64,000 nucleotides of DNA from Nocardia sp. BSTN01 (GTDB lineage Bacteria > Actinomycetota > Actinomycetes > Mycobacteriales > Mycobacteriaceae): NCBI RefSeq assembly GCF_015354405.1, contig NZ_JADKYP010000008.1, forward strand, positions 124,001 to 188,000, written 5' to 3'. Made by a program: the position numbers and the translations under genes. Positions within the stretch are counted from its first letter, which is position 1, and every line of letters starts with the position of its first letter. Below, in pieces: positions 38,485-47,610 of this stretch. The notes under the pieces are model-generated. The model searched no databases. It saw only the letters and a program-made list of their open reading frames with translations, and was not told the DNA's origin.

Positions 38485-38828
38485 ATCGCGCCGACGGCGT
38501 TGCGCCCGTGGCCGATTCCTTCTGTCCGCGCCCCGGCTCGACCCGCTCCGGTGAGATCGATGCGGCGGCGGTCGGCGCGTCGACGGTCCGGTGCGCGGGC
38601 GCTTGCGGGGGCCGTGATTCCCGCCGTCCGTAGGTAACCTGAATCCGGCGCTGTGGGGAGGTTTCATCGGAGTGGATCGGGGCCTCGACGACCGTGCGGA
38701 TGTCCGGTCCGGAACTCGAATTATCCGCTCCGACCATATAGTTCGTCGTCCTTCGACTGGCACCCGGCCGGGTGGGCTCGCGATGCTGCACAGTGTCCGA
38801 ACGATCACCGACTGTGCAGGAGGTACCC
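38485..38828. other. Intergenic region upstream of the nSTAND gene
   Basis: 344 bases without a supported gene. It contains TATAGT at 38737-38742 as a likely -10, a perfect 14-base palindrome CACCCGGCCGGGTG at 38761-38774 downstream of it, and AGGAGG at 38818-38823 as the ribosome site for the GTG at 38829. The palindrome would sit in the 5' leader and could be an operator or a hairpin. Confidence 0.55.
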
Positions 38829-41800
38829 GTGGAATCCGCACCGCCGCGGCGGGGACGGCCCCGATCCTCGCCGAGAACTGTCTTCTCTCAACGTTTCGCG
38901 GAACTGTTCGCCGCCGCCGGCAATCCCACGCTGCGCCGCGTCGCGGCGGCAGCCGACGCGCGGATGCGCGCCACCCGGGGCCCGGGACAGAAGTCTCCGG
39001 TGTCGATGCAGCGCCTCAGCGATTGGAAGGCCGGCCGGAATGTGCCCGCGCGATTCGACACACTGCTGCCGGTACTGCTCACCCTCGTCGACGAGGCCCG
39101 CAAATCCAGTGATCCCGTGGCGCCGGCGCTGCTGGATCTGCACCAGTGGCAGCAACTGTGGACCGCGTCGAACGACTGGGACCCGAATTCCGAAGCGGCC
39201 GATGTCCTCTGCCCCTACCTCGGCCTTGCGTCCTACCGGCCGGAGGACGCCGACGTCTTCTTCGGGCGCACCCGCCACACCACGGATCTGCTCGGCCTGA
39301 TTCACACCACCACCGACGGCGACGGTGGACTCGTCGTATTGGTCGGCGCGTCCGGCGCGGGCAAGTCCTCGCTGCTGCATGCGGGAGTGATTCCGGCCCT
39401 GGCCGATTCGGATCCCGAGTGGGTGATCGTCACCATGACACCCGGTGCCGATCCGATGGGCGCGCTGCTGACCGCCATCGGGTCGCCGGATACCGCCCCG
39501 GCGCCGGAACCGTCCACCGCCGGAACCGATTCGCCGGCAATGACAACCGTCCCGGTGGAGGTCGCGCGCTGGGCTGGCGGCGGGCGCCGGATACTCGTCG
39601 TCGATCAGCTCGAGGAACTGTTCACGCTGTGCCGCGACGAGCACCGCCGCGCGGAATTCCTTGCGGTATTGGAACATCTGGCGGTGCGCGGACCACAGGA
39701 ACCGGTGGCGGTGGTCACGGCGATCAGGGCCGACTTCTACGCGCGTTGCCTGGACGAGCCCGTTATGGAAGACGCGCTGAAACATCGCAGCTATCTGCTC
39801 GGTCCTATGCGGCTGGACGAGTTGGCCGAGGCCATCACGCGCCCCGCCGACATCGCCGGATACAAACTGGAATCCGGCCTCGAAGAACTGGTGATCAGCG
39901 AACTGTGTGGCCTCGGCGGCGGAGGGGACCGCCGAAGCTACGACCCCGGTGCGCTGCCGCTGGTATCCCATGTGATGGAGGCGGTGTGGGAGCGCCGCGA
40001 CGGCTCCCGCCTGACGATCGACGGCTACCGTGCGGCCGGGGGAGTGCTCGGCTCGGTCGCGGCCACCGCCGAGCAGGCATGGAGTGACCTCACCGACTTC
40101 CAGCGCGCTGTCGGTAAACAGGTGCTGCTCGGCCTGGTCGCGGTCGGCGACGACTCCCGCGACACCCGCCGCAAGGTCTCGCGCGCCGAATTGCTCGCCC
40201 GCACAGTCGAAGCCGCCGACGCCGCCCTCGACGCCCTGGCCCGCACCCGCCTCATCACTCTCGATGCCGACACCGCCTACCTCACCCACGAAATCGTCCT
40301 GGACGCCTGGCCCCGCCTGCGCTCCTGGATCGATGACGACCGCGTCGGCTACCTCGAACGCCAACGCCTGCATACCGATGCCGCCGACTGGGCGGAGCAC
40401 GACCGAGACCCGTCGCTGCTGTATCGCGGAGCACGTCTGACAACGATGCGCGACCACGCCCGCAACGCAGCCCTCGGACCGGTGGCGGCGGAGTTCCTGG
40501 CCGCCTCGGAGTCGGCCCGCAAACGCGCGCAGCGCCGGGTGACCGCACGAAGGTCGGCGCTGGCGGTGCTGACGGTGGTCTCGCTCGCCCTCGCCGGTGT
40601 CGCATTCGTCCAGAGCCACAACGCGTCTCACGAACGGGACAACGCCGTGTTCCGTTCGGTGTTGGCCGAGGCGGATCGAGTGGAGGGCTCGGATCCGTCG
40701 CTGTCGGCGCAGTTGGATCTGGTGGCGTATCGGATGAATCGCGATGATCCGGGGGCTCGTGCCCGGATGGTGAACACACAGACCATGCCGCTGGCGGCGC
40801 GATTGCCCGGCCACAACGGATGGGTTTACCAGGTGGCGATCAGCCCGGACGGGCGGCTGATGGCATCGTCCGGTGGCGACGAAACCATTCGGCTGTGGGA
40901 CATTTCGGATCGGCGCAACCCGCGCGCGCTCGGTGCGCCGATCACCGGTCACACCGGATACATATTCGATCTCGCATTCGGCAGCGGTGGCGCGCTGCTG
41001 GTCTCCAAGAGTGCCGATCACACCGTTCGGTTGTGGGATGTCCGTGACCCGCGTCGCCCGGTACAGATCGGGAGCCCTGTGCCCGCGGGATTCGCACACG
41101 GACTCGCCCTGAGCGCCGACGGGAAAACCCTGTTCACCACCGGTGGGGACGACGGTGTGGATGCTCTCGATATTTCCGATCCGGCCCACCCGGTGACGCT
41201 CGGCACGGTCGTTCCGCGCCCGGTGCGGCCGGACGACTCATACGAGATGGTGCGGTTCAGTGCCGATCTGCATCGAGCGATCACGCTGACCTTCTACGGT
41301 GACACTCGAGTCTGGCAGTTGAATGGTGGGCGTGAACCCGCTGTGCCGCAGGGCAGTGTGTCCACCCACGCCTCATCCGTGGCTCTGAGCCCCGATGGCG
41401 CGACCGCGGCCGTCGCGGTGAACGGCACGGTCGAATTGTGGAATCTCTCCGCGCCCGAGCACCCACAGCGCGGAGCCGCGCCGATCCGAGATTCGGGCTT
41501 CACCATGTACTCACCGCTCGTTTTTCGCGACGACGGTCGCGTGTTGGCGGAAACGGACGGCAAGGGGGTGATGCGGCTGTGGGATGTCAGCGATATCGGC
41601 GATCCGGTGTCGGCTGCGCCGCCGCTCACCGGCGCGAAGGGCGGGCTGAGCGGTGCGGCATTCACACCGGACGGCGCCGGATTCGCCGCGGCCGGCCAGG
41701 ATGGTGCTGTCCGGTTGTGGTCGTTGCCGACACCATTCCTGCAGGACGCACGGCCGCCCGGCCGATTGGCCGCGATACGTGGGAACCGGTTGGCGACGAT

Positions 41801-42806
41801 CGACGGCACGGCGGTGGAAGTCTGGACGCTGGACGGTCCGGCCTCCGCTCATCGCATCGGTCGGGTCGACGCCGCGCACGCATCCGATGAGGCGGTGAAG
41901 GTCGTCATCAGTCCGGACGGCCGTAAACTCGCGGTGATCCGGGACTTTTCGGCGCTGGAGCTGTTCGACCTCGGGGACGGCCGGACGGTGCGCCCGATCG
42001 GCCGCTTACCGCTCGACCTGCGTCGCGCCACCGGAAGCGCCGCGACCATCGATGAAGTGGCCTTCGACAGCCGATCCGAGCGTGCGGTGGTACTGGCCCG
42101 CAGTGATTCGACGACATGGTTCCAGCTGTGGAACATGTCCGACCTCGCTCACCTCAGTCCCGAGGGGGCGAGAACTCCGATCACCGGCGAGGAATATCCG
42201 TACCTCTTCGGCGCCGAATTCACCCCCGACGGTGAACGTCTCGCGCTCGCCCAGCACGACGGGCTGGTAAGCCTGTGGGATGTCACCCGCACAGAACCGC
42301 GCCGTCTGGGGGAGGTACGCGTCGGAGGGGCGGAGTCCGGCCTGAAGATCGCCTTCGCCCCCGACGGTCGTACGCTGGCAACGGCGGCGGACGATCAGAT
42401 GATTCGAGCCTGGAATGTCGCTGATCCCGCTCATCCGCAGCTGATCGCCGAACCGTTGGCGGGACATTCGGCCATGTTGCGGTCGATAGCGTTCAGCCCG
42501 GATGGGAAGGTGTTGGCTTCGGCGGACACCTCCGCCGTTCGTACGTGGTACTTCGGTGATCCGGGCAGGGTGTGGGTCGCGAACCACGCCGCGATCTCCA
42601 CCGGTCCGGCTGTTCCCGGCCTCATCGACTTCTATCCCGACGGAAAGCATCTGGTCGGCACCACCGCCGACGGGACGATCCGAGTGTGGGATCTCGACCC
42701 CCAGCACGCGGTCGACCGGATCTGCTCCACCACGAAATCCGTCCTCACCGAAGAGGTGTGGCGCGAACATCTGATGCAGACGAGGTACCGGCCTCCGTGT
42801 GAGTGA
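38829..42806 (+). CDS. HTH-nSTAND1 NTPase-transmembrane-WD40 protein
   Basis: A 1,325-residue multidomain protein. Residues about 10-90 are a helix-turn-helix-like module of the kind fused to nSTAND proteins in actinobacteria. The nSTAND1 NTPase follows with Walker A G-A-S-G-A-G-K-S-S (about 172-180) and Walker B I-L-V-V-D-Q-L-E-E-L (about 253-262). A single membrane helix (about 572-592) is followed by a helical segment and then about 14 WD40-type repeats, enough for two seven-bladed propellers outside the membrane. Such STAND proteins act as ATP-driven switches that oligomerise on ligand sensing. Signalling or defence roles are inference. AGGAGG lies five bases before GTG 38829. It breaks an otherwise conserved bioB-to-nadA gene order. 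Confidence 0.88.
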   Translation: MESAPPRRGRPRSSPRTVFSQRFAELFAAAGNPTLRRVAAAADARMRATRGPGQKSPVSMQRLSDWKAGRNVPARFDTLLPVLLTLVDEARKSSDPVAPALLDLHQWQQLWTASNDWDPNSEAADVLCPYLGLASYRPEDADVFFGRTRHTTDLLGLIHTTTDGDGGLVVLVGASGAGKSSLLHAGVIPALADSDPEWVIVTMTPGADPMGALLTAIGSPDTAPAPEPSTAGTDSPAMTTVPVEVARWAGGGRRILVVDQLEELFTLCRDEHRRAEFLAVLEHLAVRGPQEPVAVVTAIRADFYARCLDEPVMEDALKHRSYLLGPMRLDELAEAITRPADIAGYKLESGLEELVISELCGLGGGGDRRSYDPGALPLVSHVMEAVWERRDGSRLTIDGYRAAGGVLGSVAATAEQAWSDLTDFQRAVGKQVLLGLVAVGDDSRDTRRKVSRAELLARTVEAADAALDALARTRLITLDADTAYLTHEIVLDAWPRLRSWIDDDRVGYLERQRLHTDAADWAEHDRDPSLLYRGARLTTMRDHARNAALGPVAAEFLAASESARKRAQRRVTARRSALAVLTVVSLALAGVAFVQSHNASHERDNAVFRSVLAEADRVEGSDPSLSAQLDLVAYRMNRDDPGARARMVNTQTMPLAARLPGHNGWVYQVAISPDGRLMASSGGDETIRLWDISDRRNPRALGAPITGHTGYIFDLAFGSGGALLVSKSADHTVRLWDVRDPRRPVQIGSPVPAGFAHGLALSADGKTLFTTGGDDGVDALDISDPAHPVTLGTVVPRPVRPDDSYEMVRFSADLHRAITLTFYGDTRVWQLNGGREPAVPQGSVSTHASSVALSPDGATAAVAVNGTVELWNLSAPEHPQRGAAPIRDSGFTMYSPLVFRDDGRVLAETDGKGVMRLWDVSDIGDPVSAAPPLTGAKGGLSGAAFTPDGAGFAAAGQDGAVRLWSLPTPFLQDARPPGRLAAIRGNRLATIDGTAVEVWTLDGPASAHRIGRVDAAHASDEAVKVVISPDGRKLAVIRDFSALELFDLGDGRTVRPIGRLPLDLRRATGSAATIDEVAFDSRSERAVVLARSDSTTWFQLWNMSDLAHLSPEGARTPITGEEYPYLFGAEFTPDGERLALAQHDGLVSLWDVTRTEPRRLGEVRVGGAESGLKIAFAPDGRTLATAADDQMIRAWNVADPAHPQLIAEPLAGHSAMLRSIAFSPDGKVLASADTSAVRTWYFGDPGRVWVANHAAISTGPAVPGLIDFYPDGKHLVGTTADGTIRVWDLDPQHAVDRICSTTKSVLTEEVWREHLMQTRYRPPCE

Positions 42807-42901
42807 CGGCTATCGACCCCCGGGTCGCCACTTATTCGATGGCGATCCGGGTTCACGGTCGTTACCGTTGCGCCGGATCAGCCAGGAGGGGAGGTGTAGG
42901 A

Positions 42902-43078
42902 ATGGCAGGAGTGCGAGCGCGATCGGGAAGTGGTTGCGCGGCAATCGAACCGAGTGAACGCCCCGAGCTCAGCGCGTGGCGGCGGCGGCACGAACTTCGC
43001 CGATCCGCTGCGGCGCAGCCGGTGGCGAACAAGCGCACCTATCGGCGCACGGTCAAGCATCGGGATCGGCGGTGGTGA
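42902..43078 (+). CDS. Small basic hypothetical protein
   Basis: A 58-residue Arg-rich frame with no recognisable domain, preceded by a strong ribosome site (GGAGG, seven bases before ATG 42902). The frame is open further back to a GTG at 42803 that overlaps the nSTAND stop, but that start lacks a ribosome site. The composition is close to that of random GC-rich frames, so only the ribosome site argues that it is real. Confidence 0.35.
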   Translation: MAGVRARSGSGCAAIEPSERPELSAWRRRHELRRSAAAQPVANKRTYRRTVKHRDRRW

Positions 43079-43096
43079 ATCGGCGGGGGTAGAGGT

Positions 43097-43741
43097 TCAG
43101 CGTCCGTCGTGGGTGGCGTGGTATTCGGATTCGATCTTCTTCTCCTGGCGCCGTTCGCGCAGCTTCCACACGATCAGTGCCAGGACGACGATCACCACGA
43201 CCGCGATCGCCATATCGCGGCCGACGGTTTTCGCGACCTTCTCGTAGGAATTCCCGGCGACGTAGCCGAGGACCACGAAGGTCGTTCCCCAGACGATGCC
43301 GCCGATGGCGTTGAACGAGAGGAACTTCGGGTAGGGCATGCGGGAGGCGCCGACCAGCGCCGGCATCACCGCGCGGAAGAAGGCGGTGAAGCGGCCGAGG
43401 AAGACGGCCCAGCCGCCGCGGCGAGCGAGGAATTCCTGGGCGTTGTCCAGGCGGCCGCGGTGTTTGTCCAGGTAGGAGGCGGCCAGCAGGCGGCTGCCGA
43501 AATGTTTGCCCACCTCGTAGCCCACCGAATCGCCGATGATCGCCGCGGCCACCACCAGCAGGATCATCGCCCACAGCAGCACATGTCCCTGGCTGGCCGC
43601 GACACCGCCGAGCACGGCCGCCGTCTCGCCCGGAATCACGAAGCCGACGAAGATCGCGTCCTCGGCGAAGACGAGCAAGCCGACCGTCAGGTAGACCCAC
43701 ACCGGCGCGATATCGAGAATCCGGTGCATCAGCGATTCCAT
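43097..43741 (-). CDS. DedA family membrane protein
   Basis: A 214-residue integral membrane protein of the DedA/SNARE-associated family, now regarded as lipid flippases (undecaprenyl phosphate or phosphatidylethanolamine in studied members). It shows F-V-G-F-V-I-P-G-E-T, with the membrane acidic residue, G-D-S-V-G-Y-E-V-G-K-H-F-G, then F-L-G-R-F-T-A-F-F-R-A-V-M-P-A-L-V-G-A-S, whose paired Arg residues are the family signature, and a final helix with a charged tail. It lies tail to tail with the nSTAND/small ORF pair. ATG 43741 has TAGCGT seven bases upstream, consistent with a leaderless transcript. Confidence 0.92.
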   Translation of the reverse strand: MESLMHRILDIAPVWVYLTVGLLVFAEDAIFVGFVIPGETAAVLGGVAASQGHVLLWAMILLVVAAAIIGDSVGYEVGKHFGSRLLAASYLDKHRGRLDNAQEFLARRGGWAVFLGRFTAFFRAVMPALVGASRMPYPKFLSFNAIGGIVWGTTFVVLGYVAGNSYEKVAKTVGRDMAIAVVVIVVLALIVWKLRERRQEKKIESEYHATHDGR

Positions 43742-43748
43742 TCCGCCG

Positions 43749-43754
43749 ACGCTA
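43749..43754 (-). promoter_or_regulatory. -10 element of dedA (leaderless)
   Basis: On the minus strand TAGCGT is followed by seven bases and ATG 43741. Confidence 0.4.
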
Positions 43755-43882
43755 CCGTGCTCCGGCGAGCGGTGTGCGCCGGTCCCGGGGGTGTCGTCTC
43801 CGGCCGCGGCATCGCGGTGCGGGGCCCGTGGCCGGGGAAACCGGGTCGCCGCCGTCTCTGCGCGGGCAGGCGAGGCGGGTGA

Positions 43883-44659
43883 TTATCCCGGGGGCCGCAG
43901 CGCCGCGAATTCGTCCGTCACGCGGATCCCGTCGTCGGTGAACCGATAGACCGCCGCGGGCCGTCCACCCGATTTGCCCGGCGCGGCGGTCTCCCCGGTC
44001 GGCGTGATCACCTTGCGGCGGCTCAATACTCGTTGCAGATTGGTGGTGTCGACGTCGTAACCAAGTGCGGTGCAATAGATTTCGCGCAGTGTCGACATGG
44101 TGAACGACGAGGGCGCCAGGGCGAAGGCGATATTGGTGTAGGACAGCTTCGCCGCCAGCCGGGTCCGGGCGTGGTGGACGACGGTGCCGTGGTCGAACGA
44201 CATGTTCGGCAGCGCCGACACCGGATGCCAGCGGGTGTCGGCGGGCAATTGCGGGTCCGCGGTGAGCGGCACCAGTCCCAGATACGCCGAGGCGATGCGG
44301 CGTACCCCGGGCACGCGATGCGGATCGCTGAAGACCGAGAGCTGCTCGATGTGCCACAGCTCACGCACATCGACCTTCTCGGCCAGCTGACGGCGGGCGG
44401 AGGTGTCGAGGTCCTCGTCGTCGCGCAGCCGGCCGCCGGGCAGCGACCAGGTACCGGTCTGGGGTTCCATCGCCCGCTGCCACAGCAGCACCCCGAGTTC
44501 GGTGCGGAGGCCGTGATTGCCGCGCGGACTCTGTGGATCCACCGGTTCGCTCGCAATCACCGAGTGATCACCCCGTGGACCTGCGGTGACGGTGTCCATG
44601 AAGCGACGAACCTGGAACACCGCGGTGAGCGATTCGTGAATGGTGCTACTATGGGCCAC
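43883..44659 (-). CDS. nrtR: NrtR-type Nudix transcriptional regulator of NAD synthesis
   Basis: A 258-residue protein with an N-terminal Nudix-like domain (V-L-L-W-Q-R... W-S-L-P-G-G-R-L, about residues 50-80) and a C-terminal winged helix (about 170-258, with L-R-E-I-Y-C-T-A-L-G-Y and R-K-V-I-T-P-T-G). The Nudix box lacks part of the catalytic REUXEE acid set (R-R-Q-L-A-E-K-V), as in NrtR regulators that bind ADP-ribose without strong hydrolysis. In mycobacteria the equivalent gene (Rv1593c) is divergent from nadA and represses nadA-nadB-nadC. GTG 44659 is immediately next to a palindromic operator whose minus-strand TACAAT gives a leaderless start. Confidence 0.9.
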   Translation of the reverse strand: MAHSSTIHESLTAVFQVRRFMDTVTAGPRGDHSVIASEPVDPQSPRGNHGLRTELGVLLWQRAMEPQTGTWSLPGGRLRDDEDLDTSARRQLAEKVDVRELWHIEQLSVFSDPHRVPGVRRIASAYLGLVPLTADPQLPADTRWHPVSALPNMSFDHGTVVHHARTRLAAKLSYTNIAFALAPSSFTMSTLREIYCTALGYDVDTTNLQRVLSRRKVITPTGETAAPGKSGGRPAAVYRFTDDGIRVTDEFAALRPPG

Positions 44660-44682
44660 GTTTTCGATTGTAAGTCGAAAAC
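44660..44682. promoter_or_regulatory. NrtR operator / nrtR -10 element
   Basis: GTTTTCGA (44660-44667) and TCGAAAAC (44675-44682) are perfect 8-base arms around a 7-base centre. On the minus strand the centre contains TACAAT (44672-44667), seven bases before GTG 44659, so a bound dimer would cover the nrtR promoter and sit between nrtR and nadA. On the plus strand a TACTAT at 44647-44652 could be the nadA -10, with the operator just downstream. Confidence 0.8.
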
Positions 44683-44754
44683 CGGGTTGAAGCGAATCGG
44701 CCCGGGGTGATGCGCGTGGCGCGAGGGCCGCGCGCATGAGGAAGGAGCCATGCC

Positions 44755-45795
44755 ATGGCGTCAACGAGTCTGACGACGACGGCATTCGCAGCGCAGGTCA
44801 TCGACGGTCCGGACGGGTTCGGCGGAGTCGACGCCACACCGGAGTGGGCGCAGGAGATCAAGCGGCTGGCGCGCGAGCGCAACGCCACGATCCTGGCGCA
44901 CAACTACCAGCTACCCGAGATCCAGGATGTGGCCGATCACGTCGGCGATTCCCTGGCCCTGTCGCGGATCGCCGCCGAGGCGCCCGAGGACACCATCGTG
45001 TTCTGCGGCGTGCACTTCATGGCCGAGACCGCGAAGATCCTCAGCCCGGACAAGACCGTGCTGATTCCGGACCAGCGCGCGGGCTGCTCGCTGGCCGACT
45101 CCATCACCGCCGACGAACTGCGCGCGTGGAAGGCCGAACATCCCGGCGCCCTCGTGGTGTCGTATGTGAACACCACCGCCGCGGTGAAGGCGCTGACCGA
45201 CATCTGCTGCACCTCGTCCAATGCCGTCGACGTGGTCGCCTCCATCGATCCCGACCGCGAGGTGCTGTTCCTGCCCGACCAGTTCCTCGGCGCCCACGTG
45301 AAGCGGGTGACCGGGCGGGAGAACATGCACATCTGGGCCGGTGAATGCCACGTGCACGCCGGCATCAACGGCGACGAACTGACCGAACAGGCCCGCACCC
45401 ATCCCGATGCCGAGCTGTTCGTGCATCCCGAATGCGGTTGCGCCACGTCGGCTCTGTATCTCGCGGGGGAGGGGGCGTTCCCGGCCGACCGGGTCCACAT
45501 CCTGTCCACCGGCGGCATGATCGACGCCGCGAAGGCCGCGCAGTCCCACCAGGTTCTGGTCGCCACCGAGGTCGGCATGCTGCATCAGCTGCGCAAGGCC
45601 GCCCCCGGCATCGACTTCCAGGCCGTCAACGATCGCGCGTCCTGCAAGTACATGAAGATGATCACGCCGGCCGCGCTGCTGCGCTGCCTGACCGACGAAC
45701 TCGACGAGGTGCACGTCGATCCGGAAACCGCAGCGCTGGCACGCAATTCGGTGCAGCGCATGATCGCCATCGGCAACCCCGGCGGCGGCGAATAG
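44755..45795 (+). CDS. nadA: Quinolinate synthase A
   Basis: A 346-residue 4Fe-4S enzyme that condenses iminoaspartate with dihydroxyacetone phosphate to quinolinate. Conserved cluster cysteines are visible in [22 protein letters not shown] and [11 protein letters not shown], and the substrate motif A-H-N-Y-Q near the N-terminus is present. GAAGGAG lies seven bases before ATG 44755. First gene of nadA-nadB-nadC, downstream of the NrtR operator. Cytoplasmic. Confidence 0.96.
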   Translation: MASTSLTTTAFAAQVIDGPDGFGGVDATPEWAQEIKRLARERNATILAHNYQLPEIQDVADHVGDSLALSRIAAEAPEDTIVFCGVHFMAETAKILSPDKTVLIPDQRAGCSLADSITADELRAWKAEHPGALVVSYVNTTAAVKALTDICCTSSNAVDVVASIDPDREVLFLPDQFLGAHVKRVTGRENMHIWAGECHVHAGINGDELTEQARTHPDAELFVHPECGCATSALYLAGEGAFPADRVHILSTGGMIDAAKAAQSHQVLVATEVGMLHQLRKAAPGIDFQAVNDRASCKYMKMITPAALLRCLTDELDEVHVDPETAALARNSVQRMIAIGNPGGGE

Positions 45796-45836
45796 CACCG
45801 GCACCCGCCTCCGGGCGGGCCGGAAAGGTTCGATCG

Positions 45837-47576
45837 ATGATGATGACGCCTTCGATCGGCTGGGAAGCCGAAGCTGATCTGGTGGTGATCGGTGGTGGTG
45901 TCGCGGGTTTGACCGCGGCCCGCACCGCCTCGCTGCGGGGGTTGCGGGTCCTGACCCTGAGCAAGGGTGGCCCGACGGATACGTCCACGCAATACGCACA
46001 GGGTGGGATCGCGGTGGTCGCGCCGGACGGCGACACCGTCGACTCGCATGTCGCCGACACCGTCGACGCCGGAGCGGGACTGTGCGACGCGCAGGCGGTG
46101 CGCTCCATCGTGGCGGGCGGCCGGGATGCCGTCGCGGCCCTGACCGATCTGGGCGCGGTCTTCGATCTCGGGCGCGACGGCCAGGTGTCGCGCACCCGCG
46201 AGGGTGGGCACAGCACGCGCCGCATCATCCACGCCGGCGGTGACGCCACCGGCGCCGAGGTGCAGCGCGCGCTGAACGCCGCCGGACTGCCGGTGCTGTT
46301 CGGCACCGCCGCCCTCGACATCGTCACCGGGCCCGACGGGGTGCGCGGTGTGGTCGTGGTGTCGGATCAGGGTTTCGGCGTCGTCCACGCCCCCGCCGTC
46401 CTGCTGGCCACCGGCGGCCTCGGACAGCTCTACGCCTGCAGCACCAACCCGCCCGGGGCCACCGCCGACGGGATCGCGCTGGCGCTGCGGGCCGGTGCGC
46501 TCGTCGCCGATCTGGAATTCGTGCAATTCCACCCCACCGTGCTGTTCAGCCCCGGCGGGCTGGGCCGGCGGCCGCTGATCAGCGAGGCGGTGCGCGGCGA
46601 GGGCGCGGTGCTGGTCGACTCGAACGGTGATTCGGTGACCGCCGGTGTCGATCCGCGGGGCGATCTGGCGCCGCGCGATATCGTCTCCAAGGCCATCGCC
46701 GCCCGGATGCGACAACTCGGCACCGATCACGTGTATCTCGACGCCCGCGCGATCGACGGATTCGGGCGACGGTTTCCGACGATCACGACCTCGTGCCGCG
46801 CCGCGGGCCTGGATCCGCGCACCGATCTGATCCCGGTCGCGCCGGCCGCGCATTTCCAGTGCGGCGGCGTCGTCACCGATACGTACGGGCGCACCGCCGT
46901 CCCCGGCCTGTACGCGGCCGGTGAGGTGGCGCGCACCGGTCTGCACGGCGCGAATCGGCTGGCGTCGAACAGCCTGCTCGAGGGTTTGGTCGTCGGCGAG
47001 CGGGCGGGCGCCGCCGCGGCCGAGCGGGTCGCTTCCGCTCCGGAGGTGACGTCGGTGCCGGAAATGTCGCTGCCGCGCATCGATCGCAGCGCGCTGCAGC
47101 AGTTGATGTCGGCACATGCCGGCGTGGTGCGCGACGGTGACGGGCTGCGCGGGGCGATGCTGCGCGTGCTGCATCTGCGGGGCAGCGGCACGGCGAAGTC
47201 CGGGCCCCCGGATGCGCTGGTAGACGCTGCGGCACGATCGTCTACCGGCACGACATCCGAGCTCGGACAGCTGAATTCCGATACCGCGGCGCCGGAAACG
47301 CCCTCGCCGCAGGCGGTTTCGCGGCTGCACGGCGAGCAGGCCGGAGTGCTGGCCGCAGTGGAGGACGCCGCCCTGACATTGGCCGCGCGGACCCTGCTCC
47401 TGTCGGCCACGGCCCGCGCCGAGAGCCGCGGCTGCCACACCCGATCCGATTACCCCGATCCGCGCGAGGAGTTGCGGCGCAGCGTCGCGATCCGGCTCGG
47501 CGACGACGGCCGCCCGCAGGTCGTCGCCGAACCACTCACCACCGCCGACCCCCTGCCGGCGGTGAGCGCCCGATGA
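45837..47576 (+). CDS. nadB: L-aspartate oxidase
   Basis: A 579-residue FAD enzyme that oxidises aspartate to iminoaspartate for NadA. The dinucleotide loop V-V-I-G-G-G-V-A-G-L-T-A is near residues 16-27. S-K-G-G-P-T-D-T-S-T-Q-Y-A-Q-G-G-I-A-V, H-P-T-V-L-F and G-A-N-R-L-A-S-N-S-L-L-E-G are signatures of the succinate dehydrogenase/NadB flavoprotein group. The C-terminus is a helical cap with Arg-rich R-A-E-S-R-G-C-H-T-R. Three ATGs in a row begin at 45837, with AAAGG seven bases before the first. The gene lies 41 bases after nadA. A low-complexity Ser/Thr/Pro-rich insert (about residues 455-500) lengthens it relative to typical NadB. Confidence 0.95.
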   Translation: MMMTPSIGWEAEADLVVIGGGVAGLTAARTASLRGLRVLTLSKGGPTDTSTQYAQGGIAVVAPDGDTVDSHVADTVDAGAGLCDAQAVRSIVAGGRDAVAALTDLGAVFDLGRDGQVSRTREGGHSTRRIIHAGGDATGAEVQRALNAAGLPVLFGTAALDIVTGPDGVRGVVVVSDQGFGVVHAPAVLLATGGLGQLYACSTNPPGATADGIALALRAGALVADLEFVQFHPTVLFSPGGLGRRPLISEAVRGEGAVLVDSNGDSVTAGVDPRGDLAPRDIVSKAIAARMRQLGTDHVYLDARAIDGFGRRFPTITTSCRAAGLDPRTDLIPVAPAAHFQCGGVVTDTYGRTAVPGLYAAGEVARTGLHGANRLASNSLLEGLVVGERAGAAAAERVASAPEVTSVPEMSLPRIDRSALQQLMSAHAGVVRDGDGLRGAMLRVLHLRGSGTAKSGPPDALVDAAARSSTGTTSELGQLNSDTAAPETPSPQAVSRLHGEQAGVLAAVEDAALTLAARTLLLSATARAESRGCHTRSDYPDPREELRRSVAIRLGDDGRPQVVAEPLTTADPLPAVSAR

Positions 47577-47610
47577 CCGCCGCCCCGCATCACATGCCGA
47601 GGAGTAGATG

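Noticed and set aside
42803-43078. 91-residue frame starting at a GTG that overlaps the nSTAND stop
   Set aside because: No ribosome site at that GTG; the shorter ATG start at 42902 has one. Even the shorter frame is doubtful.
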